Below, piece after piece: positions 1 to 7,399 of a DNA stretch of 8,765 nucleotides. The DNA is from CAVVVS01 sp963751355 (GTDB lineage: Bacteria > Bacteroidota > Ignavibacteria > Ignavibacteriales > Ignavibacteriaceae): the NCBI GenBank assembly GCA_963751355.1, contig CAVVVS010000067.1:1-8765 (forward strand), written 5' to 3'. Both the position numbers and the translations under genes were made by a program. Within the stretch, counting starts at the first letter, position 1; every line of letters starts with the position of its first letter. The notes under the pieces are model-generated. The model searched no databases, had not been told where the DNA came from, and saw only the letters and a program-made list of their open reading frames with translations.

Positions 1-699
1 GTTGCTCCAACGGACGCCCGCGTACTTATAACCGGCAACAACGGTACAGGAAAGGAACTGGTGGCCCGCTGGCTGCACGAGAAAAGTAACCGAGCCCCGC
101 AGCCGTTAGTAGAAGTAAATTGCGCCGCTATTCCTTCCGAATTGATCGAAAGTGAACTCTTCGGGCATGAAAAGGGTGCTTTTACATCCGCTATCAAACA
201 GCGAAAAGGAAAATTCGAGCAGGCAAATGGCGGTTCCATATTCCTCGATGAAATTGGTGACATGAGCCTGGCTGCCCAGGCAAAAGTGCTCAGAGCATTG
301 CAGGAAAACAAAATATCAAGGGTAGGAAGTGATAAGGATATAGAAGTGGATGTACGTATAATTGCAGCAACCAATAAAAACCTGAAAGAAGAAATTGAAA
401 AGAAAACTTTTCGGGAGGATCTTTATCATAGGTTGAGTGTTATTCTCATAAATGTTCCTCCACTCAACGAAAGGCTGGAAGATATTCCCTTGCTGGCCGA
501 TCATTTTAATGAACTTATCTGCAGCGAATACGGGCGGCAAAAGTTGAATATTACAGAAGATGCTGTAAAAGAATTACAAAAGATCAACTGGACAGGTAAT
601 ATTCGTGAATTCCGCAATGTACTGGAGCGGTTGATTATTTTTTGCGACAAGGAAATTACCGGGAAAGATGTTGTCAATTATGCCATGTCTATGTCGTAA
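1..699 (+). CDS. Sigma-54-dependent activator (NtrC/NtrX-like AAA+ ATPase), 5' truncated, no HTH domain
   Basis: The frame is open from base 1, so the start and any N-terminal receiver domain lie upstream; 232 residues are visible. Family role: ATP hydrolysis by a ring of these AAA+ subunits remodels RNA polymerase-sigma-54 to open promoters. Visible motifs, numbered from base 1: Walker A GNNGTGKE (residues 12-19), the sigma-54 contact loop as GAFTSA (59-64) instead of GAFTGA, Walker B with IFLDEIGD (80-87), the FREDLYHRL region (137-145), and the sensor II motif GNIREFRN (199-206). The protein stops about 26 residues after sensor II, at YAMSMS, so it lacks the Fis-type helix-turn-helix usual in NtrC relatives. 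GENGTGKE-type Walker A sequences recall NtrX. By hand count the first 300 bases are about 51% GC and the next 300 about 37%. Family is certain; target genes and stimulus are unknown. Confidence 0.93.
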   Translation, partial: VAPTDARVLITGNNGTGKELVARWLHEKSNRAPQPLVEVNCAAIPSELIESELFGHEKGAFTSAIKQRKGKFEQANGGSIFLDEIGDMSLAAQAKVLRALQENKISRVGSDKDIEVDVRIIAATNKNLKEEIEKKTFREDLYHRLSVILINVPPLNERLEDIPLLADHFNELICSEYGRQKLNITEDAVKELQKINWTGNIREFRNVLERLIIFCDKEITGKDVVNYAMSMS

Positions 700-758
700 T
701 ATTATTTTCCATAACAGGTATTAATCGAATCCCTTTACTTGTTTTAGTTAAAATTAAA

Positions 759-777
759 CCGGTATCTTTTAATACGG
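759..777 (-). terminator. Weak candidate terminator for the minus-strand GT22-like gene
   Basis: Read on the minus strand, CCGTAT and ATACCGG can form a six-pair stem with one bulged base, followed by the T-rich stretch TTTAATTTT. It lies about 130 bases past the stop of the 909-2438 gene. The stem is short and partly AT, and the T tract is interrupted, so this is only a possibility. No better intrinsic terminator was seen for either gene facing this gap. The rest of 700-908 is AT-rich and holds no convincing gene. Confidence 0.2.
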
Positions 778-880
778 AAATCATCGAAGTAAACATCATT
801 TCCTTTGACAGGATATTACTAGAAAATAAATAATTTTTCCACTTTATTTTTTGAAGAAAATTAAGGAGATAATTAATAAA

Positions 881-895
881 TATTGATCATCAATA
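881..895. repeat. Perfect 7-bp inverted repeat with 1-bp centre
   Basis: TATTGAT-C-ATCAATA is a perfect dyad, 13 bases beyond the stop codon of the minus-strand gene at 909. A near-zero loop suits a protein-binding half-site pair better than an RNA hairpin. It lies at the 3' ends of two converging genes rather than near a start, so a regulatory role is not obvious. Chance occurrence in AT-rich DNA is possible. Confidence 0.35.
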
Positions 896-908
896 CCTGA
901 CTAATTTA

Positions 909-2438
909 TCATTGACTTTCCTTAGTACTAAATTTAAATAAATAGTTCGTTCTCGGTTTTTCTCCCATGAAGAAATTACTCAGATTAACCACCCAGAGAG
1001 GTACACTTGTCTTGACCAATTCAAATCCCATACCTTCAATTTTTGCTTTTGTTTCGGGGGTGAGGTCATAATCCCGGATAACCAGATAATTTACACAGCC
1101 TGGAATTATCAGCGAATCGTTCAACTGGGTAATATTATCTATAAAGAATTGATTCAAATCGGTTTTTGCATACTGGGGGAATTGCGGATTTTTCCAGGGT
1201 GAATACGGACTGCTGTAAGGAAAGGCAATTAAATTTAGTTTCCGGTTATCGATGTGTTGATGCAGGTATTTTGTCATACCAATATATCCAACGCCCGCCG
1301 GTTTACAAGCCATTGGGATAATTGCAAAAATATTGAAGATTAGAAGAATAATGATTAGCGGTCTTATAATTTTAACTATCAAGCTTTTATTAATGATTTT
1401 ACCTTTCCATAGCAGGTATAAAAAATAGCCTGTAATAATATGGAGAAATGGCAATACACAAAACAAAAACCGGATTTCTTTATGTTTAATAATTGTGTGA
1501 AAAATGAGAAATGGGATGATTATCCAAATGTAAGGTAAACGGTTATTTTTAACAAACATATATATTAAAGCTACTAAGATTAGTATACCAATAGGATAAA
1601 ACATATCGGTTATTCCGCGGGTGAAATAAAAATACCAGGGAGATGTGCCGAAATAATTCTCATTTTGCAAAAGATTTATTTTTAGATAATTCCATGACGG
1701 AACTGTAAATTCCCCATAAAACCAACTATCAATGCATATTCCCAAACTTAATGACAATAGAATTCCCAAACTTATTCCAATTTGATTTTTAAGGATTTCA
1801 TTTTTTATTATAATAACCCATAGAAAATACCCGGTTATCATTAGAATTATCTGAAAACGGAATTCATAAGCCATCCCGAATAAAATTCCGCTTAAAATAT
1901 ATAAATACCATTTACTTTTTGTTTTTCTTCGAAGGTATTCGTTCATAATAAATCCGTAAATAAAAAATGCGGTGGACCAATTTTCACTTGAAAAACGAAC
2001 ACTTACATAGGGGACATACCACATGAGCAATACCGGAAAAATAATAAATAACTTGTCCCATTTTTTCGGTATGTTAAATTCTTTTAAGGCATATCTTACC
2101 AGAAATAATAATGCCGTAAAAGATATAAGAGAGGAAATAAGTCTCAGTACAAACATTTGCTGGTACGGATCATGGATTCCCAGGTACAAGCAAATTTTAT
2201 ATATTCCAATGAAAAGTACCGGCTGTAAAGTTGGGCGTAACCGGGCATGATATTCCCACGGAAGATTTATACCAGAATCGAGCCCCATTCTGTATCTTCC
2301 GAATTCAATTATCTGATAATATTCATCGACCTGGTGAAATCCAAGACTGGTGAAGGCAAAAAGAATATATACACCATATATCAATAAGCTTATTAAAATA
2401 AATAACTTGTTTCGATCAGTTAAGAATTTCCAATTCAT
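909..2438 (-). CDS. GT22-like (Alg9/PIG-B type) polytopic membrane mannosyltransferase
   Basis: A 509-residue GT-C-fold membrane protein. The first transmembrane helix (about 12-32) is followed by an outward loop with H35-x2-D38-E39, then E45, LPWEY (59-63), R66/R68 and QP (72-73). This matches the GT22 pattern of HPDE followed by an E, then a TWEY-like motif and an arginine, in which the acidic pair is essential. About ten hydrophobic segments continue to roughly residue 375. A mainly soluble tail of about 130 residues follows, as in other bacterial GT-C enzymes. GT22 enzymes move mannose from a polyprenyl-phosphate donor to a glycan or lipid; the sugar and acceptor here are unknown. The ATG start lies directly before the first helix; no Shine-Dalgarno is visible, and an A/T-rich leader is present. 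The end has tandem stops, TGA then TAA. The gene is divergent from the GT39-like gene across 98 bases. Membrane glycosyltransferase is near certain; GT22 is likely. Confidence 0.85.
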   Translation of the reverse strand: MNWKFLTDRNKLFILISLLIYGVYILFAFTSLGFHQVDEYYQIIEFGRYRMGLDSGINLPWEYHARLRPTLQPVLFIGIYKICLYLGIHDPYQQMFVLRLISSLISFTALLFLVRYALKEFNIPKKWDKLFIIFPVLLMWYVPYVSVRFSSENWSTAFFIYGFIMNEYLRRKTKSKWYLYILSGILFGMAYEFRFQIILMITGYFLWVIIIKNEILKNQIGISLGILLSLSLGICIDSWFYGEFTVPSWNYLKINLLQNENYFGTSPWYFYFTRGITDMFYPIGILILVALIYMFVKNNRLPYIWIIIPFLIFHTIIKHKEIRFLFCVLPFLHIITGYFLYLLWKGKIINKSLIVKIIRPLIIILLIFNIFAIIPMACKPAGVGYIGMTKYLHQHIDNRKLNLIAFPYSSPYSPWKNPQFPQYAKTDLNQFFIDNITQLNDSLIIPGCVNYLVIRDYDLTPETKAKIEGMGFELVKTSVPLWVVNLSNFFMGEKPRTNYLFKFSTKESQ

Positions 2439-2466
2439 CGCGATGAAGAATATTTTTAATACTTAA

Positions 2467-2495
2467 AGAAAATACATTTATTTGCGTTGAACAAA
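2467..2495 (-). promoter_or_regulatory. Candidate promoter for the GT22-like gene (leftward)
   Basis: On the minus strand, TTTG (2495-2492) is followed after 17 bases by TATTTTCT (2474-2467), a partial match to the Bacteroidota -7 element TAnnTTTG. It would give a leader of roughly 20 bases before the ATG at 2438. The spacer is shorter than the usual 19-21 and the last two bases of the -7 element do not match, so support is weak. Confidence 0.25.
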
Positions 2496-2511
2496 TTTTC
2501 GGTTAATTTCA
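2481..2511 (+). promoter_or_regulatory. Candidate Bacteroidota-type promoter for the GT39-ALG5-like operon
   Basis: TTTG (2481-2484), a 19-base spacer and TAATTTCA (2504-2511) resemble the Bacteroidota consensus TTTG-N19-TAnnTTTG. The last two bases of the -7 element are mismatches. Transcription would begin near 2518, leaving a leader of about 20 bases before the ATG at 2537. It overlaps the opposing candidate promoter, so the two would compete for polymerase if both are real. Confidence 0.4.
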
Positions 2512-2536
2512 CAATCTTAAAACTATTATTATTTCG

Positions 2537-4099
2537 ATGAATTCAGTTTATAAAATAGCTGAAAAAATAAACAGCAATATCCGGAAAATTTATCCGTTAA
2601 TCTTCGCTTGTTTAGTTATTGCTGAATCCTTATACTACGGTCAACAGAAAATTTTAATTAAGCCTTCACAAGGTATTCATCGATGGCGTCAAACCGATTG
2701 TGCTTCATTTGCCCTGAATTACTATCAACATGGGATGCGGTTTTTTCATCCGGAACTTCATAATTTAGGTTCTGATCATTATACAACCGGTTATGGTGTC
2801 AGTGAAGCTCCCATACTTTATTATTTTATTGCAATACTTTACAGGATTTTTGGCCCACATGATTATATCTTCAGGGTAGTTAATTTTCTGATATTCTTTC
2901 TAGGACTGTTTTATCTGTTCAAACTATCAAGACTGGTACTGGGTGACGGGTTTTATGCTGCGTTTATTTCCCTGATCATTTATACATCACCTGTAGTGGT
3001 ATATTATTCTTCTAATTACCTTACCGATATTACTGCCATAAGCCTGGTTTTTATGGCATGGTATTTTTTTATTTCTTTTTACTACTCGGGCCGGGAAAAG
3101 GAATTTTCAATCTCTATGGTGTTATTACTAATTGCAGGACTACTAAAGGTTACTACTGCAATTAACCTTGTTGTAATTGCAGGAATATATTTTTTTGATA
3201 TTGCTCGAATTATTTCGTTTAAATCAAATAGAAAAGTATTTGATCGCCGCTTGTATCCGTTTTTAGCTTTTCTCTTTGTCGGATTTGTGCTTGTAACTTA
3301 TTATTCATGGGCTATTTATTATAATAAAATTCATGATACAAAATATTTCAGCAACCAGATTCTTCCTATCTGGAAACTTGACTGGCAGGGCATTAAGGAT
3401 GTAGCAAATTCATGGATAAAAGGGGGGATGAAAGAGCAATTTTTCAAAACGGATATTATTTATCTCTTACTAATTGCATGGACAGGAATCATTGTGTTTT
3501 TTAAGCGATTACCTCTGTTTTTAAAATTTATTCTGATCGTATTAACAGCAGAATGCCTGGCATATATAATATTATGGTACATTCAGTTTATGTATCACGA
3601 TTATTATACACTGATACTAATGAGTTGGGTGTATTTTTCATTGTTAGGGTTATTCCTATTGTTAAAACTTAAGCTTTCAAAGGTGTTTACTTCACCTCTG
3701 ACTATTGTTGTTTTAAGTATTTTTTTGCTTATAAATATAAGTTTCGCACATAAACAACTGGATGAAAGATATTATGGGTACCGGCTTGAAAGGCCGTTAT
3801 TCAAGGAATATTTTACCATTAAGCCTTATATCCGTTCGCTTGGAATTGAAAAGACAGATACGGTAATAAGTATTCCTGACGGGACGAATTGCTATACTTT
3901 GTATTTAATGAACCGGAAAGGGTACACTGAAAATAACGGACGTAACAAGGATAGCCTGGGAATTGCTACTTCTGTCAAGTTGGGTGCAAAATATTTGTTT
4001 ATCAATAATGAAGAATATTTGCAAAGAGATTATGTCAAGCCATTTCTTAAAAACAGGATAGGCCAATATGGTAATGTCACCATTTATAAACTAAAATAA
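2537..4099 (+). CDS. GT39/PMT-like (ArnT-related) polytopic membrane glycosyltransferase
   Basis: A 520-residue GT-C-fold protein. After a first transmembrane helix (about 19-35) the outward loop carries H48-x-W50-R51-Q52-x-D54, the signature of bacterial dolichyl-phosphate-mannose mannosyltransferase-like proteins. A second loop motif, S89-E90-A-P92 followed by LYY, corresponds to the acidic-proline motif near the active site of the PMT/ArnT group. Around ten more hydrophobic segments run to about residue 400. A soluble tail follows, with SIPDGTNCYTLYLMNRKG near 445-462, a segment type I recall as common at the C-terminus of this bacterial family. The enzyme should transfer a sugar from a polyprenyl-phosphate carrier on the periplasmic side; the acceptor cannot be read from sequence. 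The ATG at 2537 lies just before the first helix, with no Shine-Dalgarno. It heads an apparent two-gene operon with the ALG5-like enzyme, which could supply its donor. Confidence 0.87.
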   Translation: MNSVYKIAEKINSNIRKIYPLIFACLVIAESLYYGQQKILIKPSQGIHRWRQTDCASFALNYYQHGMRFFHPELHNLGSDHYTTGYGVSEAPILYYFIAILYRIFGPHDYIFRVVNFLIFFLGLFYLFKLSRLVLGDGFYAAFISLIIYTSPVVVYYSSNYLTDITAISLVFMAWYFFISFYYSGREKEFSISMVLLLIAGLLKVTTAINLVVIAGIYFFDIARIISFKSNRKVFDRRLYPFLAFLFVGFVLVTYYSWAIYYNKIHDTKYFSNQILPIWKLDWQGIKDVANSWIKGGMKEQFFKTDIIYLLLIAWTGIIVFFKRLPLFLKFILIVLTAECLAYIILWYIQFMYHDYYTLILMSWVYFSLLGLFLLLKLKLSKVFTSPLTIVVLSIFLLINISFAHKQLDERYYGYRLERPLFKEYFTIKPYIRSLGIEKTDTVISIPDGTNCYTLYLMNRKGYTENNGRNKDSLGIATSVKLGAKYLFINNEEYLQRDYVKPFLKNRIGQYGNVTIYKLK

Positions 4100-4120
4100 T
4101 TGAATAATCAGACAATTTTC

Positions 4121-4867
4121 ATGAACAAACTTTGTATTATAATTCCCTGCTTCAACGAAGAAAAAAGACTAAGCCCTCAACTTTTTGAGAAGTTTATTAA
4201 TTCGAACAAAACTATTGACATTTGTTTTTCAGATGATGGCAGTAAGGACAAAACTTATGAGATCATTAATTCATTAGCGGTAAAATTTAAAGACAGGATC
4301 AGAGTTATCAGGCTGGAGAAGAATTCGGGAAAATCGGAAGCGATACGACAGGCTGTAATGTTACTGTCAAAAGAAAAGGATTATAATTATATCGGGTATC
4401 TCGATGCTGACCTGTCCACTCCGTTAACGGAAATGGAAAAATTATTCGACTATGCTATAGCGCATAATGAATATGATATGGTAATGGGATCGCGGATAAA
4501 GAGGCTCGGAACTGAAATAAGAAGAAGCTTGCTCCGACACTATTTCGGAAGAGTATTTGCTACTTTCGCCAGTATGATGCTTGGGTTACCGGTTTACGAT
4601 ACGCAGTGCGGGGCAAAGATCTTTAAGGCAGAAATTTCGGGTAAAATATTTGAGAAAAAATTTTATTCCCGATGGATCTTTGATATTGAAATCCTTTACA
4701 GATATATGCAATTAAGTAAAGAAGTTCTTATCTATGAATTTCCGTTAACAGTCTGGATTGATACCGGGAAATCGAAAATTAAGCCACTTTACATCCTAAA
4801 ATTACCTTTTGAAATGTTGAAGATATACTTTATTTACAAAAGAAAATCAGCAAAAAAACTTATCTGA
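4121..4867 (+). CDS. ALG5-like GT2 enzyme: polyprenyl (dolichyl)-phosphate beta-glucosyltransferase family
   Basis: A 248-residue GT-A-fold glycosyltransferase. It should transfer a sugar from a nucleotide sugar to polyprenyl phosphate on the cytoplasmic membrane face, making a lipid-linked donor. Visible motifs: IIIPCFNEE (6-14), SDDGSKDKT (37-45), NSGKSEAIRQA (68-78), the metal-binding LDADLSTP (94-101), MGSR (122-125), RLGTEIRR (128-135), and YDTQCGAKIF (159-168). This set, especially the last two, fits the ALG5/DPG synthase branch better than the DPM1 branch; the sugar (glucose versus mannose or other) is not proven. There is no strong transmembrane helix; a hydrophobic, basic C-terminus (about 225-247) may attach to the membrane. 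I chose ATG 4121. An in-frame TTG at 4100, abutting the previous stop, would add seven residues before the conserved first strand. It follows the GT39-like gene by 21 bases and almost certainly shares its transcript. Confidence 0.9.
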   Translation: MNKLCIIIPCFNEEKRLSPQLFEKFINSNKTIDICFSDDGSKDKTYEIINSLAVKFKDRIRVIRLEKNSGKSEAIRQAVMLLSKEKDYNYIGYLDADLSTPLTEMEKLFDYAIAHNEYDMVMGSRIKRLGTEIRRSLLRHYFGRVFATFASMMLGLPVYDTQCGAKIFKAEISGKIFEKKFYSRWIFDIEILYRYMQLSKEVLIYEFPLTVWIDTGKSKIKPLYILKLPFEMLKIYFIYKRKSAKKLI

Positions 4868-4874
4868 CAGCTAT

Positions 4875-7178
4875 TTAATTCAAAAACCACCTGTTGTTCT
4901 TAAATATTTCATTCCCTGAATAATAAATGACATTTTCATCCGAAGGTCTCACTAACATTTCATCCACAATCAGATTTCCTTTGTGTAACCATTCATTATA
5001 CAGGGTGATCTCCAGAATTAAATCCGGTTCATTGGCATCGAAGGAAAATTCTATCAGGCCCCACTTACCGCTGACAGCCACTAGTCTGTCAGATACCGCC
5101 ATGTTCACTTCATTTATTACCTCACCATTATGCCGTTTTATCCTGTATGTAAATCTGCTTCGCGGGTAAAAATCCTTATCTATATTGTAAATCCAGAAAC
5201 TGGCCGTGTAATTTTTCACTCCGGTATTTTTCAACGTATCAGATATGATGAGATTTTTTCCGGGAACAACTCCAATAAAAGCACCATTCCCCTTATATGC
5301 GATTCCGGAACTTTTTTTATCATATGAAATCATAGTAAAATCACTATCTGGTTGATTAGTAAAAAATTTACCATGTTTGTAAAGTTTGGCTGTATCAATT
5401 TCTGCAAGATTTTGTTTTCTGTACGAGCTATATAAATTTCTCAATGAGTCGAAGGGGAGACTGAAAAAATCAGCATAGTTACAGGAATCAATCTTTGTAC
5501 TTTTTCCAAGGATCCGTTTTTCGTTATCTGTAAGTTTCATACATGGATCAACCACAACCAGAAACGGTTTTTCATCAGGCATGTCTTTTAGTATTTGCAA
5601 GGGAGAAAGCGGATCCAGAATTATTTCAATGTTTTTTAAAGATTGAGAGATTGATGCCCTGGCTTCCATAAAAGCTATTAAAGGTAACTTTGTTTTCAGG
5701 GAAGATAAATAGGAGATTTTGGCGATATCACATTCCGGTGATTTTCCATAATTTTCCGAACCAATTTGAAAAAAAGGTAACGGAAGAATTGCCTGAAATT
5801 GATCAGAGTTAATTCTGGTTACCCATTTATCCTCAGGAAGTTTATTCTTGTGATCGGATAATGCTTCAAATTTAAAATTATATATCTTGGGTTTTGTGCG
5901 AACATTTATCCATGCATCATACATTATAAAAATTGTACAGAAAATCAAAAAGGCGTATTTATAAATGTTACCCGACTTTTTATACCAGTTCCATAATTTA
6001 TAAAAGACAACAATATTCACTGCATAATAGAATACCCAGGCAAAGCGTCCTAATCCTCGCATTTGTCTGAGAGGTCCAATATAATCGGCTAAGCGTTCCA
6101 ATCCAAAAATAAAGGGAACACCAAAAGAATACAGCAGAACCAGAAACGAAGCCCAGAAAAGGAAATTTAGAAACTCATTGTCAGTAACCTTAAGTGAAAT
6201 ATTAAATTTTTTCTTTATTAAACGCTTTATAAATGTTCCGAACAATATAAAAAAACCAATCGAAGCCACCAGGCCCACATAGGCAATTCCTTCCCAGGGA
6301 ATATAATGAAAAGTCATGAATTTATGTAGGAATTGTCCGTATGGCATTGTGAAAGGCAAAAATACACTTTCTGGCATAGCCCTAAATGACTTAAAACCCC
6401 ATGGTCGGGGAGTTCGGTCGGAAACATAATCATTTAATTGTATAGTTATAATGATTAATATAAGAGGTAATATTAACTGTAATAGGAGATGGAAGATCTG
6501 GTTCCTACTCAACCGCTTTTGCTTGATTAATAAATAGGTCCAATAAAAAGTCAAAATGAAAACAAAAAAGCCGACAAAATACAGATGAATTCCTGAAACA
6601 ATATAAATAATTATTAATATCAGAATACTTATGCCATACTTGTTCTTTTTATGAAATTCATATAACAGATAATACATGCAGGGAATAAAAAACACATAAG
6701 CCAGTGCAAAGTGACCCCCAAACCTGTCGAGTTGAGGAGAAAGAAATGCTATGGATGTTGATATCAACAGGCTAAATATCAGCGGAATTCCAAGATCATA
6801 TAGAATGAGAAACAAAAACAGGCTTCCAAACAAGATCGATGTGATCATCAATATATTCATTATTCCGATTGTGTAGTCAGAAATATCAACTATATTGCGG
6901 GAGATAAACCCTATAGTTCCCGAAAGTAAAGGCTGGTCATCGGTGAATGAAGCCATTTCCCCATAAGGATAGTTAACACAACGGGTACGAAACCATGATG
7001 AATCATATTTTGCATGATAAACAGCTCCAATATAATTTTTCAGGCCGTCTCCATCAACTGCAAAATAGGTTGAGTTAGCCGATCGAATGATCTTCCCGTA
7101 AAAAAAATACAGGAGTGCAGTATTTAACAAAAGAAGTAATAGAATTCCGGTAAGTTTGTTTCTCTTTAAGTTTCTCAT
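4875..7178 (-). CDS. 767-residue GT-C-like membrane protein with C-terminal beta-rich, CBM-like domain
   Basis: I do not recognise a named gene. The N-terminus has a transmembrane helix (about 10-30), then a loop with VDGDG (41-45), NYPYGE (69-74) and FTDDQP (78-83). A loop with acidic pairs after helix 1 is the layout of GT-C glycosyltransferases. About eleven further hydrophobic segments reach residue 420, with a conserved-looking RQMRGLGRFAW stretch near 365-378. The last 340 or so residues are soluble and probably periplasmic. Their final part (about 625-755) has alternating beta-strands, SGKWGLIEFSF and LIVDEMLVRPSDE, resembling the jelly-roll fold of carbohydrate-binding modules such as CBM4/9. 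This suggests a transferase with a glycan-binding tail, or a membrane protein that handles a surface glycan. It converges on the ALG5-like gene, with 7 bases between stops. The ATG at 7178 directly follows a hairpin-forming leader. Membrane protein is certain; enzyme class is inferred. Confidence 0.75.
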   Translation of the reverse strand: MRNLKRNKLTGILLLLLLNTALLYFFYGKIIRSANSTYFAVDGDGLKNYIGAVYHAKYDSSWFRTRCVNYPYGEMASFTDDQPLLSGTIGFISRNIVDISDYTIGIMNILMITSILFGSLFLFLILYDLGIPLIFSLLISTSIAFLSPQLDRFGGHFALAYVFFIPCMYYLLYEFHKKNKYGISILILIIIYIVSGIHLYFVGFFVFILTFYWTYLLIKQKRLSRNQIFHLLLQLILPLILIIITIQLNDYVSDRTPRPWGFKSFRAMPESVFLPFTMPYGQFLHKFMTFHYIPWEGIAYVGLVASIGFFILFGTFIKRLIKKKFNISLKVTDNEFLNFLFWASFLVLLYSFGVPFIFGLERLADYIGPLRQMRGLGRFAWVFYYAVNIVVFYKLWNWYKKSGNIYKYAFLIFCTIFIMYDAWINVRTKPKIYNFKFEALSDHKNKLPEDKWVTRINSDQFQAILPLPFFQIGSENYGKSPECDIAKISYLSSLKTKLPLIAFMEARASISQSLKNIEIILDPLSPLQILKDMPDEKPFLVVVDPCMKLTDNEKRILGKSTKIDSCNYADFFSLPFDSLRNLYSSYRKQNLAEIDTAKLYKHGKFFTNQPDSDFTMISYDKKSSGIAYKGNGAFIGVVPGKNLIISDTLKNTGVKNYTASFWIYNIDKDFYPRSRFTYRIKRHNGEVINEVNMAVSDRLVAVSGKWGLIEFSFDANEPDLILEITLYNEWLHKGNLIVDEMLVRPSDENVIYYSGNEIFKNNRWFLN

Positions 7179-7216
7179 GCAATAGAATAATTTTTTAAAA
7201 CTAAAAAAATTATTGC
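7179..7216 (-). repeat. AT-rich inverted repeat in the leader abutting the 767-residue gene
   Basis: AATAATTTTTT (7186-7196) and AAAAAATTATT (7204-7214) are perfect 11-base complements around a 7-base loop. An alternative fold pairs GCAAT (7179-7183) with ATTGC (7212-7216) and bulges out AGAAT. On the minus-strand transcript the structure sits immediately 5' of the ATG at 7178, where the ribosome would bind. As DNA it is a low-melting dyad. The stem is entirely A/T in the main fold, so stability is modest. The rest of the 221-base gap (7217-7399) is AT-rich with no other clear gene. Confidence 0.45.
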
Positions 7217-7399
7217 TTCTTATACTAATTATTCTGATTTAAGTTAATAAATTATCTTTTTAATAATTCAATTATTCAATCTCATTAAGTAATCTCTCAA
7301 AAAATTCGGGAATAAAAACAGATGAATTAATATATGAATTGAAATTTCAACAATTGTAGAATTCTTTTCATTAAAAGAAACAATACCAGGATATCAACC

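Noticed and set aside
642..833. A 63-codon open frame overlapping the 3' end of the activator, considered as a small gene or as a frameshifted C-terminus
   Set aside because: It starts inside the activator in another frame. Its translation shows no HTH or other recognisable pattern, and no ribosome site favours it.
864..900. AGGAG sequence in the left gap, considered as a ribosome binding site for a small gene
   Set aside because: No ATG or GTG follows at a suitable distance, and the nearest TTG frame (883) meets a stop after four codons.
4100..4120. TTG start for the ALG5-like gene, adding seven residues
   Set aside because: The ATG at 4121 places the start directly before the conserved first beta-strand, as in family members; the TTG touches the preceding stop and adds unconserved residues.
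4927..5327. Plus-strand open frames inside the 767-residue gene
   Set aside because: They lie opposite a long, well-supported coding frame and show no family features; they are antisense shadows.
7339..7350. TTGAAATTTCAA palindrome as an operator
   Set aside because: Twelve-base A/T palindromes are common in DNA this AT-rich, no second copy was seen nearby, and it lies in the possible frameshifted extension.
7362..7379. TTCTTTT-CATT-AAAAGAA hairpin as a terminator for the YfhO-like gene
   Set aside because: The seven-pair stem has a single G-C pair and is not followed by a T tract on the minus strand.
700..7399. Sigma-54 (-24/-12, TGGC-N8-TTGC-like) promoter linking the activator to the glycosyltransferase genes
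   Set aside because: No TGGC/TTGC pair with the right spacing was seen in the gaps 700-908, 2439-2536 or 7179-7399.
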